From positions 42,381 to 73,320 of the forward strand of contig CACRSC010000468.1 in assembly GCA_902651635.1 (NCBI GenBank): a stretch of DNA of 30,940 nucleotides, written 5' to 3'. Position 1 is the stretch's first letter, and each line of letters begins with the position of its first letter. This document shows, in pieces, positions 16,241 through 27,700 of the stretch. The position numbers and the translations under genes were made by a program. Under the pieces are notes generated by a model. That model was given only the letters and a program-made list of their open reading frames with translations. It was not told where the DNA came from and made no database searches. The stretch comes from Mastigamoeba balamuthi. Its lineage: Eukaryota > Evosea > Mastigamoebida > Mastigamoebidae.

Positions 16241-17598
16241 ATGGGTCAGTCCGTCTCGGGCCTGCGCCAGGAGGACATCGAGGCCATGATGTCCGCCACC
16301 AACTGTGCGCCCCCCCCACCGCCTCCCTCAACCCACGCGCTTTTCCCTCTGCTCTGCTGCTGTGCTGCCGCTGGTGCTCTCTGTGGGCTCACACACACGC
16401 ACACGCGCGGCCCCCGCAGTCACAGAGTACGAGCTGCGCAGGCTCTACAGGCGCTTCAAGAAGCTCGACAAGGACGGCAGCGGCACCCTCACCCCCGACG
16501 AGTTCGAGGCCATCCCCGAGCTCAGCCAGGTGCCCGTCTCTCACCCCTCCCTCCCCTTTTTCAGCGCTTCTCGGCCGGTGGGGGAGCGCTTATTAAACAA
16601 ATACGTTCGCGCACGTTCGCGCACGTTCGCGCACGTGCACGCACGCGCACACGCCGCTGACATGCGCGCGTCCCCCGGTGTGTCCGCGCCAGAACCCGCT
16701 GCTGGGGCGCCTGCTGAGCATCTTCGACAAGAACAAGGACGAGGAGATACAGTTCAGCGAGTTTGTCGCGACGCTCTCGACGCTCTCGGACAAGGGCTCC
16801 CAGGACGCCAAGCTCAGATGTCCGCCCCTGCCCCGCATCCCCTCCCCTCCCCTCTCCCCTCCCCCCGCGCGCACGCGTCCCCGGCGGCGGCCCGTGCTCT
16901 CCCCGCTTTTTTTTCTTTAATTTGAGCGGTTCTTTTTGGCGGTGTTCGCCGTATTTTCGAGCCACTGCCGCCCCGCCGCGCCGGTTTTGTTGGGTTTCAA
17001 CGCAATTTACCACTCCCCGGCGGGCCCTCTCAGCCAGCCGCCGCCTGCGCGCGAATTTTTGCGCGGGGCCAACACACGGAAGCGCTGCGGGATAGGCGGG
17101 CAAATATCTGACCCCCAAAACACGGAATATCTGGGGACCCGGGGGGATCGCCTGCGCGCAGTCGCGTTCCAGGTGTACGACATCGACGGGGACGGGTTCA
17201 TCAGCAACGGGGAGCTGTTCCAGGTGCTCAAGATGATGGTGGGGTCGAACCTCAACGACGTCCAGCTGCAGCAGATTGTCGACAAGACCATCATCGAGGT
17301 GCGCGCTGGCCCACCCACCACCAGCCTCCTCGGCCACTGACCCCACGCACACGCGCACGCACAGGCCGACCTCGACAAGGACGGCAAGATCTCCTTTGAC
17401 GAGTTCTGCAAGGCACGCAGGCATAATATCCCCCGGAGGATTGCGCTGGATTCGCGCTGGGATTCGCTGGGAGAATCTCGGGATTATTGTTGTGCCGGCG
17501 CCCTCTTTGCCTGACGCAGCGCCCACCCCCACCACTTACAGATCATCGGCAAGAACAGCGAGAACATCGGCGAGAAGCTCACGATCAACTGGCAGTAG
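16241..17598 (+). CDS. Calcineurin regulatory subunit B, six exons, 180 aa
   Basis: The calcium-binding regulatory subunit of the protein phosphatase calcineurin (PP2B); it binds calcineurin A and makes it Ca2+/calmodulin responsive. Exons are 16241-16304, 16420-16529, 16693-16819, 17162-17298, 17365-17412 and 17542-17598. Introns are 115, 163, 342, 66 and 129 nt. Residues 1-6 (MGQSVS) fit an N-myristoylation signal, as in other calcineurin B proteins. Four EF-hand loops lie at 38-49 ([12 protein letters not shown]), 70-81 ([12 protein letters not shown]), 107-118 ([12 protein letters not shown]) and 148-159 ([12 protein letters not shown]). The segment [11 protein letters not shown] (118-128) with [10 protein letters not shown] is diagnostic of calcineurin B and is the part that grips calcineurin A. 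Loop 2 has Glu instead of the usual Gly at loop position 6. The tail beyond EF4 is about ten residues longer than in animals. The last intron uses a GC donor. Confidence 0.97.
17413..17541 (+). other. GC-AG intron in calcineurin B
   Basis: The exon before it ends DEFCK with the last base at 17412, and the next bases are GCACGC. The acceptor TTACAG ends at 17541 and the following exon starts IIGKN. Both sides are phase 0, and no GT in the region gives a phase 0 donor. Reading on through the intron gives a stop at about 17512. The donor context CAAG|GCACGC is like the common GTGCGC donors of the window with T replaced by C. Confidence 0.85.
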
Positions 17599-17724
17599 AG
17601 CGCGCCGCAGGAGGGCGCTGTGCCAGCCTTCGCCAGCCAGCCAGGCAGGCAGCTCTCTGGCCGTCGCTGCCGGGGAGCGCTGGGGAGGGGGAGGCGCGGA
17701 GCCACGCACACCCCTCCTCCCACA

Positions 17725-17745
17725 CGCCACCCGCCACCCGCCACC
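17725..17745. repeat. (CGCCACC)3 tandem repeat
   Basis: Three perfect 7-bp units in the 3' flank of calcineurin B. Confidence 0.9.
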
Positions 17746-17868
17746 CGGCCTCTGTGCTGCCGCCCCTCCCCCCCTGCGGCAGCGCGGGCCGCCACCGCTT
17801 GTCTTCTCACCACGCACGGGCTCTGACGGAATCGGCACAATAACAACCGCCTCAGTTCCGCCCTCTGC

Positions 17869-17900
17869 CTCGCTGCCTCGCTGCCTCGCTGCCTCGCTGC
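17869..17900. repeat. (CTCGCTGC)4 tandem repeat
   Basis: Four perfect 8-bp units in the spacer, followed by degenerate GCTGCCGTCGCTGCC sequence. It is a minisatellite-like expansion outside coding sequence. Confidence 0.92.
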
Positions 17901-18711
17901 CGCTGCCGTCGCTGCCGTCATGCTGCTGCCATGCTACCTTACTGTCGCTGCCACACTCGTCCCCTCCTGGCTCAGCTGGTGGGTGGGTCTGCTCATTCCA
18001 TGTGCTTTTGCCTTCGCACTTGTGAAGATTGTGGCACCGTGCTTGACTGTGTGTCTGCTGTGCTCTCACAGCTTGAAGGAGCTGGCTGTGTTGGCCTGCT
18101 GGAGTGGGCGATGGAGCAGAGGGTGCTAGCATGCCTGTATCCCGTTGGGGTGGTGGCTGAGAAGGGCTCCTGTACCTTGAGCCTGTGCTTGCTCTCTGAG
18201 CATCTACTTGGGGTGTGCCTCCTCTGGCCACCAAGTGTCGGCCTCTGTGGAAGTTGCCAGTGATCCTGTGCAAGGGGGCTGAGTCGACATCAATTGATCA
18301 GCAATGACGTATGAATAGTGAATTGTTGCCATTTGCTTAACTATTCAATATTCATTCGTTAGAGGGCACAAATATTCATTCAGTCGCCGAGCCCTATCGT
18401 GAACCACCAGTTGTTGGCCCACATCGGGTCCGAGAAGCGCGAGAGAAATGCGAGCTTGTAGCTCAGCAACCCCCAAATTCAGCTCCGAATACGGTAAGAC
18501 ACGAGAGAATTGGCCCGTCCAACAGAAAAACCCCCGGAGACCACAACCAAAAGCACTCCCTCCACCGCAGAGCAACGTCCTGCCCCCTCGCTCGCCCCAA
18601 GATCTCCTTGTCGTGGCCCCAGCACATCACCAGCGCGCTCCACGCTGGCCCTCGAGCACACGCGATCACACACACTGAGCTTGCTTACCAATCGTCGCAA
18701 CAGCAGCAGCG

Positions 18712-21700
18712 ATGGGGCTGACAGGTGCTGTGCTACAGACACTGGCACTGGCCGTGGCCCTCCTCCTCCTCTGCTTCCCCACAGCGGCCGCGAACCTCGT
18801 GGCCAGGACGACTCCCCTGCGCTCGGTCCCCGCAGTAGACTTCAGCTCAGACCCTCGCTCGGCCCACCACGTCCTCTGCACGGCCGTCTCGCACACAGTC
18901 ACCGTCAGCACGGCCCCGCTGGGCTCGGCGGGCGTCGTGGTGGCCGCCTACGGGCTGCTGATCGACGCCGGCGGCAACTTCACGGTCCGTGTGCTCGACG
19001 CAGACGCCCCTCCCGACCTGTCGACGCTCGACGTGGTCTCGTACGACGCGTGCCCCGCGTGGCTTCTGCAGGGCACTGCTGCAGGCCCGTGCTCTGCGTT
19101 CCGGTTCGGGCCCGAGGCTTGGGTGTCGTTCGGGGCGGGCGACGTGGTGGTCGTCGCCTACCCGCTGGGGGCCCCCGCAAACCTCTCCGTCTCGGTCGAC
19201 AGCCGCTGGGGGCTTCCCGTCCAGTTTGACCCCGCCAACTACTCGTCGCGCCTCCCCATCGCCTTCCGGATCGCCTATTCCGGTGCGCAGAAGCCTCACC
19301 CGGGCGAGATCGTGCCGTTGTTGTTGCCTGTTCCGTCGTGTTTGCGTTGTTGTTCTTCGGGGGTCCATTTCCCTCGGCTTACGTATTTTGGCTCACTTAC
19401 ACCTTCCTATCGCCAGAGAGCCAAGGGCCCGGCAACGCCTCCGCGTGCGACCCCGGCTCGGCCTGCCCGCGAGTCTGCGGCGACGGCGTGTGCGCGCCAC
19501 CGGAGACGTGCGCGAGCTGCCCCTTTGACTGCTCTTCGGCGGAGCTGTGGTGCCATTGCGGCGACGGCGTCTGCGGGGCAAACGAGACGTGCCTGCTCTG
19601 CCCCGCCGACTGCGGCCCCTGCTGCGGCAACGGCGTCTGCGACTTCCCCGAGGAGCTGCGCCTGCGCTCGTGCGCCCCGGACTGCCTGGCGTCGTGCAAC
19701 GACAGCGTCTGCTCCCCGGGGCTCGGCGAGGACTGCGTGACGTGCCCCCACGACTGCGCGGGCCCCTGAGGACTCTGTGGCGATGGCGTTTGCGACGGCA
19801 ACGAGACCAAGGTACAGTGCCCCGCCGACTGCGGCACCGGGGTGTCGTTGCCAGAGCTCGACTGCACGGTGTGCATCGACGCGAGGTGTGAGGACCCATC
19901 GAGCCCGCAGTGGAGTCTGTGCTGCCGCTGCAACAGCACCGGCACGACAACCGTGCTCTCAGCCCCTCACGGCGTCATCAGCTCTCGCGACCTGCGGTCA
20001 ACCAACTGCAGCTGGCTGCTGCCGCCGTCTCTGTGCTCCGACAATAGCACCTTGGGTATCGTGCGTGTGAGACCCCTGCTCTTCGACGTTGAGGAAGACT
20101 CAATCAACGGCGGAGACGAGGTCATCTCTGGGGCATCGCCTGGCGACGTCGTGGACGCGTTGCTGCCGTTCTGGCTTGTGTTCTCCTCACCGCCGTGGGG
20201 CTCGCAGCGCGAGGGCTTCAGCACGTGGTACGATGTCATGTGCCTGGCCCGGTGCCCTCTCCCCCCCGTCGTCATCGGGCCAGAGGTAACAGAGGGTATC
20301 GCCTTGAGCAACAGCACAGACCTGTCGTCGCAATGCAGGTCCGTGTTTGATCCACTGGCATGCGGTCGGAGGTCGTTCTGGTTCACGAGCTCCGGCTGCC
20401 CTGAGCCGGCCCACAACTCGTGGACGCTTGTCCTCACGCCCCTCGGTGTGCCCTCTCCGGTGCGCCAATCGGTGTTCCTGTGCCAGCAAGAGGAAACCCT
20501 GTACGAGTTCGACGGCGCAGTGAAGGTGGAGGTCGTGCAAGACCCGTCGTCGGCGCCGCCCGAGTGGTGGCAGCTCAGCTACTTTGTGGGCGGACAGCCC
20601 TGTCTCGGCGAAGAAGTGTGCTTCTCGGGGCAGTGCTACGAGGAGTGCTGCACGTGCGGCACTGGAGGCGGCCAGGAGATCTCGAGCACCAGCGGGTTCA
20701 TCGGAGAGCAGAACTACCGAGATCTCATGAACTGCTCGTGGTTGTTCCCCACCTCGCTCTGCTCCGGAGCTGCGGCACACCGCATCGAGTTTTCCTTTGC
20801 GATGCTGTACACGGAGGAGTACTTCGACACCGTGACCATCGAAACGTTCAGAGACACGCCGCACTCGTTCAGCGGGTCAGGCGCTCTGAACACCCTGACA
20901 GGCTTTCTGCCAGCCCGCGTCATCTTCACCTCTGATGGCAGTGTAACATCCTACGGGTGGGCCTTGCAATACACAGTGCAATGCCTTGAGCCGTGTTATA
21001 CTACTGCGACGACGGCTTCAGGCAGTAACGGCACACTGACAGCAAGTAACTTCACTCGGTCGTGCGGATGGCTCTTCACCGACTTGCCTGTGTGCTCAGG
21101 CATGGCATTCACTGTCACGGAAGACGGCTCGTGCACGAGTTCCAACGAGGGAGAGTTGCTGTTCAAAGTCAAAAACACAACTGAGAGGACTGTCAGCCCG
21201 TGTTCACCGACTGCGCTCTCCTTCCCGGGGTCTGTGGAAGTGGTGTACGAGGCAACAGCAAATCAATTCAATGCACCGAGCACCGCATGGTCGCTGTCAT
21301 ACCGCGTAGTCGGGTGCAACACCGACTGCCTGGATTCTGGAAACCTGTGCTGGGAGGGTTGCTGCACATGTGGGACTGGACTACACGGTATGACTGAGAA
21401 CTCGACGGCTGGAACAATATCTTCTGGCGACTATTTGAGGGGATTGCAGTGCAATTGGCTATTCCCCTCCAGCTTGTGTCCGCTACATGGGGGATTCGTG
21501 TCGTTCTCTTCCGACGAGTTCTGGCTTCCAGTGTCCGATACGATGACAATCACCTCTGCCGGCTTCCCTTTATGGAATTATCCGAACTCCTTGGGGTGGC
21601 CACAGTTCTTCCAATCAGTCCTTCCGGCCAGTGCCAACTTCTTTTCGCGGGGCTCGTCACTGAGCGACTTCAAGTGGACTCTTTCCTACTCGGCAAATTG

Positions 21701-24700
21701 TTTTGCCAGCGATCCACTAGAGTGTTCGAGTTCTGTAACAGTTCTCGATGCCACCGAAGGCCTTCTCACAAACGAGGGTGTTGGGCAAGCCCACTGCCAT
21801 TGGCGATTTGCGCCCGTTGCGTCGTGCACTTCCATCGCAATACGACTGATATTGCACACCTGCCCGTCATCGACACTTGGAGGCTTCATGTCATTCGTGA
21901 ACTGGGCCGACAACCAGACAGTTGCGCAGGTTATGCTCTGTGGCTCACCAGAAATTGTCACGTTCTCGCTCTCACCTCAGTCGGAGTTCTTATTGGTAAG
22001 TGTGCCAGGAGGCGATCTTTCAGCGCAGGCATGGTCGCTCGAGTGGACTCTGCAATCCACTTGTGACAATGACTCGCAGTGTTCGGGATATCCAGACTTG
22101 GACCCTCTGTCGTGCTTCTCGACCTGCTGCAGGTGCGGAACTGGCCCAGGAGGAAATACCATTGTGAATAATCGGGGGACGCTGTCCAACATGGCCTACA
22201 GCAACAGCATGAACTGTTCGTGGGTGTTCCCGAGGTCGCCACTGTGCCCAGTGCAGGCAAATGCGACGCTTCTCATCGCGTTCACTCAATTTAACACAGA
22301 ACCGGACTACGACTTCGTTCGTGTTCAGTCTGCTGCAACTTCTGAGCAGTGGCACTGGTCTGGATCCAGCATTCCAGGGCCGCTGAGCGTGCCCCTCCCA
22401 GTATACCTCTCGTTCACAACAGACGCCAGCATAACCGAGAGTGGGTGGTCGTTGAGGTACTCAGTTCACTGCGGGTCAGATCTGCAGGAATGCACAGCCT
22501 CGCCACTTAATCTGGGCCAAAGTGGCACAATATCGAGCACGGATACAAGCAGCGAGTCCTGCAGCTGGACCTTCCCTGAATTGCCCCAGTGCTCTTCACT
22601 AGTACTAACTTTGACCGGCAGTGGATGCTCATCTTCCAGCAGGCTTCTTATTACCGAAGGAAATAGCACAGTCCAGATCTTGTATGTTTGCACCCCATAC
22701 CAATTCGTTCTCCTCAGACATTCTGCCCGCGTGACGTTCCTCCGAGCTTATGACGAGGACTCCGAACCCACATGGTCTCTGTACTTCACAACAACCCAGT
22801 GTCTCGATTTCAATTGTTCTTCCCTGGAAAATGAGAATGACACGTGTATAAACCAGTGTTGCCACTGCGGTGCCACAGGCCCCTCTGGGAATGTGGTGGA
22901 GTCGCTCAATGGAAGTCTCTCGAGCTTCTATAACCTCAGTGATGTGGATTGCAGGTGGAGCTTTCCGTACTCTCTGTGCCCAAACGGCGGGGCGGTTGTG
23001 CTCCAGTTTCTGTCATTCTCCGCATCGCTTTCTGATGCTCTGGAAATTGTTATGGGAGAGGAGATCACCTCTCTGACCGGCCAATTGGTGCCTGCGCCAA
23101 TCGTTGGCACACTCCCCGGATCCGTCTTATGGAGCACGCACAACTCGGGCTCCTCGTGGTCATTGGTGTACAGCACGAACTGTTTCTCAACAGCCTCAAG
23201 TTGCACGCAGAATGGCTCGGTTCCACTTGGACCTTCAGGCATTATTGACAGCAGCACCATTGAGCACAGCTGTCGCTGGCAGCTTCCGAGTATTTCCCGG
23301 TGTGCCTCAATGAAATATCAATACTGGAGTGCTGGAATAGACTTGCCCATGAGTGGAAGACTGCTTTTTATAGATTTCACGGGAGCGATAATCCATACGG
23401 TATTACTACGCACCAGAGTATCCTCGTTTCGTCTCGGAAGCACAATCAGAAGCCTCGTTCTTGAGGACTGGGACAGTGGCGGTTCTATAAATCAGTCATG
23501 GTCCCTTTCTTTCTCAGTAACTCTCTGTGATACGTATTGTCCAACTGCAGATTCAGAGTGCTACTTGGAGTGCTGCTCATGTGGAACAGGAATAAAAGGA
23601 ACTCAGCTAAATAGCACACAGGGAATTCTCACAAATGGGGGAACTTACATAGGCTTAATGAACTGCACCTGGGGCATCCCAGCCTCCTTGTGCTCTACTG
23701 GCACTCTTCCAATTGTACTATTCGCCTTCAGCTCGTTCAACATTGATCAGCAGGACTACGTCTCAATTTCCACACCTGATCGCGGAACTGTCCGTTACTC
23801 AGGATCTTCAGTGGCTGGTTCCCGAATTGGGACTCTTCCTGCAACTGTATCTTTCATCACTGGCGGAGTGTCGGTGGGTACCGGGTGGAACATGTCCTAC
23901 AGCGTTGTATGCGCACTTCAAATCGCAGAATGCCATAGCACAGAGAAGGCCCTTCAGACAGGCGGTGTTCTTTCGAGCGCCAATGTGAATGAGACATCGT
24001 GCAGATGGCACTTTTCCAACAGCGTGCCTTGCTCAGCAACTCTATTTGTGTTCTACAGCAGTGGTTGCACTACCCTTCAGGGTGGAAAGATAACGTTCTT
24101 CAGTGGTGGTATAGCAGTCCACACGATATACTTGTGTGCTGCATCAGAGTCGTTCTTTTGGCCCGAAGTCTCAGATCTCGACATTGTCTATGAGGGATAT
24201 TATAATGTGACCATTGATCCTCAGTGGTATCTGATAACCCAAACAACCCAGTGTTGGGTTCAAAGCACACTTGGGTGCACATACAGCAATAGCACGTGCT
24301 TTTCCTGGTGCTGTACATGTGACACAGGATTCGGAGGGAAGATTGTCAAGGATCATTCAGGAGCACTGACCAACATGTTCTACTTCAACAACATGAACTG
24401 TGCATGGTATTTCCCAGAAACAATGTGCCCCGAAAACACTTCCGGACTGATCAGTATTCGAATTACGGAGCTACAGACAGAATATTTCTATGATCGCTTG
24501 ATTCTTGAAGCGCAGGGTGCGGATTTGACCATCTCAGGTTGGACAACACCTCTGGTTTTCACTGGTGGTCTTCCAGCATCAGTGACATTCACGACAGATG
24601 GCTCGGTCACTGGGAGCGGGTGGTCACTAAATTACACGATTGGATGCTTCTCTCCGACACAGACGGACTTCTTTGTGGATCCGATCAACGGAAGCGGGAG

Positions 24701-27700
24701 TGGTACTTGCACACAACAGAGCCCATGCTCAATCGACCAGGCAGTAGAAGCAGCACGGGCCTCGTCCATGGCTACAAAGAGAATACATCTCCTTCCCGGA
24801 GTGCATATCATTCAGACGATAAACGTTGCTCCGCCCAATGCGTCACTGTGGGAGTTTATTGGGTCTGGACCTGGAATCTCTATTCTGGCAAGTACCTCAC
24901 CTCTTTGTGCACCAGTGTTCCAGTTCTCCGGTCCCAGTGGAAGTTCGTCAGATTATGTGGCACACTTCCTCGGAGTGACTTTCCAGGTCACCGCTCTTAA
25001 TTGGTGCAGCCACAGTTTTATCAGAGCAAGCAATTTTGCTGTAGAGATTGCGGATAGCGAAATGAGCACAGTCGGGATGTCTCAACAGCCCTTTTATTAC
25101 TATCCATCGTACTTTGTCTCGAGCGAGACCAGCAGTGATGTTGGTCAAGTGTGCACAATTAGGAATGTCAGCTTTCCCCCATCCGGGGGGATGAGTTACA
25201 ATTTGATACAATACTCCGGAGCCTCTTGCCAGAACGTGGGAACCATCAGACTGATCAGCATTCGGGTCGAGCAGCTAAGAGGAATGGGGTCTTTTGTCAG
25301 CTGCTCTGAATGCAACCTGGAGGTTTCTCACAGTCTTTTCAGGAATTCTGCACTGGATCGAGTTCTTAGCATAATGAGCAGCAATTGGGACTCTGATTCT
25401 ACTTCCATTGCCTCCGTTACCAACACAACTTTTGATAGAGTTACCTCCAGAGGATCTGCCATTGATGTACTGAACTCACTGGCGTCGATTCAAAACTCGT
25501 CATTTTTCAAGTGCACCACGAGCCAGGCGGACACTCTTGGTGGTGTGATTGGGTCCCGTAATTCTGGCCTAAGGCTCTCTGGCGTTGTGTTTCGTGAGTG
25601 TGGGATTGCCGATGATCCTCAAATCCTCTCTGGAAGAGGTGGAGCACTGTACTATAGCCACATCGAGCCCATAAATCGCCGGGGCCATATGCTGTCATTT
25701 GGCCCTTCGCGAGTTACCTTCGATTCCAATTACGCACCGTCAGCATTCGGACTGTTCTGCAGCAACGGAATGATGAGTGGCGTTGGGAACATTCATGTAT
25801 CTGGACTGGTTGGCGATTTGTTCATGATCTATGGAGAAGCCTCTCCTTGCCAATGCAGGTCCAACGATACCGCCAACACTACGCAGTGCGCTTTCTCTCT
25901 TGTATCGCTGGTGGTGTGCCCAGGCTGCGCATCCTTCCCTGATTCGGAATCAGTCGACATTTTTGTTGAATCCTCTCAGAACGAAACTACCTTGCGAAAT
26001 TGTACCGCTGTCAGCCCCTGCACCGGATTGGCAAGCGCGATTCTGGCGGCAAGATACCTTCCTTTTCGAACCAGAAGGTTTGTGCTCAGAAGCGGGACAT
26101 ATGCACCAGAGGCCAAATTTCCTGTTGTGTATCTGACCCAGTCGGTTCACAACTCCTTCCAGCCCGAGCCCGGCGGGACAGTGACGATATCCGATGAGAA
26201 CATGCAGTCATGCGAGCCACTTCTTGTTGCTCAGTCGGACGACTCGAATGCACTTCTGTCTCTTCACGGAGTGTCTCTGATCACAGTCGACCGGGGCCTG
26301 TACTGTGGTTCTGACCACGCGATAGTCACCACAATCAGCACAGATCTCCTCGTTGAGGACGCAAGGCTCTCCACAGTGTCCCCCGAATGGTGGAGGTGGT
26401 TTCAGCACTTCTTCTTCCATTCCTCGATAGATAGGCTCTGTTCTCCTCACCACACAGTGCTTCGAAATGTCTTCGTGGTGGCGGATGCAGTTACCGGGAT
26501 CACCGCAGGACTTGTGCGACTCGACTCCTCACTGGACCAGTATTACTTCTGCCCTCGCAGCCGCCTCTCAATGGAGAACGTTTCTGCAATCAATGCCATA
26601 CAGTCAAACTACTTTTCCTCCGCCCTGATCCAAGTGACCTACGCAGACCTGTCTGTGAGCTCCTGCGTGTTCAGGTCACTACTGTTCCAGTCGGTCATCT
26701 CTGTGTCCGGTGTCGGCTCCGAGCAGAATCAGCAATACTACGCTAGTGCAAACATCAGCAAGAGTTTGTTCCAGAGCATCACTACAACATTAGGGGCTGT
26801 TTCTCTCACCTCCACATCACTGTCTCTCCGCGATGTCGCTTTTGAGGATTGCACGGTCCAGTCCGGCGGCGCCGCATTGAGGGCGTATGACAGCGGGATC
26901 GTCCTCGACAACGTACAGCTCCGTAGGTGTGTGGCAAGCGATGACGATACGTTCAGCAGCCGTGGGGGCGCTATTGTAATACAGGGCCAGTACTCCACTG
27001 TCGTAAGCTCGTGGTGGAGGGACGTCGTCTTCGGCCCCGGAGCCGTGGTCTTTGAGATGAACCGTGCTGCGCGGGGGGCCTCGCTGGCGTGCTCTAGCAC
27101 CCGAATCAGAGGGCTCGCAAACCTGGTGCTGCTTGCCACAGGAGATGCTGCGATGCAATACACCGATATGGAGGGGCAACCTTCGTGCCTGTGCGACAAC
27201 GAGACCTGCTCTGATGGATTCCTCAGCACCCCTCTGTGCCCTGTGTGCAACGACACGGCAGTTGCGGATCTCTACGTTGTCCCTTCGGCAGTGCTTCCAG
27301 ACGGTCCGTGCTCTCATAGCAGCCCGTGCAGCTCGCTCGATCGGGCGCTCGTTGTGTCTAGCATGATGGCGTTCAGGCGAAAGGTCGTTCACCTCTCCGC
27401 TGGGGTGTTCGTGCACACTCCAGGAAGGCTGTGGCTCGAGCAGGGCACAGTTGTTGAGATCATCGGCCAGGGTTCCCTGACTGTTCTTACCAACGAGGGG
27501 GTCCCGAGCGGAGGCGCCGGAAGAGTGGCTGTGTGCCACACAACGGCACCAGGAGGATTCGCCCTGAGGTCTCTGGCACTGCGGCTCTCCCCAGCTTCAC
27601 AGAATGGGGCATTCATGACAACACTTAACTGCCGTTTCGATGCCTCGGATCTGCGCCTGGAGACTTTCTGCCCAGCGAGCGACTATTGGTGTTTATACGG

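Larger units (their letters stand above)
17599..18711. other. Spacer upstream of the giant gene, with tandem repeats
   Basis: About 1.1 kb with no gene that I can support; open frames here are compositional. It includes short tandem repeats near 17725 and 17869. An AT-rich patch at 18290-18385 has ATTCATTC repeats and an imperfect inverted repeat (GAATAGTG / AACTATTC), with TGACGTAT at 18305. This patch is the most likely promoter-proximal zone of the giant gene. Confidence 0.5.

Noticed and set aside
17413-17514. Read-through of calcineurin B exon 5 as a longer coding exon
   Set aside because: The added codons do not resemble any calcineurin B and end at a TGA, while splicing to 17542 gives a normal-length protein.
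18459-18466. TAGCTCAG, resembling a tRNA D-arm / A box
   Set aside because: No acceptor stem pairing, anticodon arm or GGTTCGANTCC B box at the right distance.
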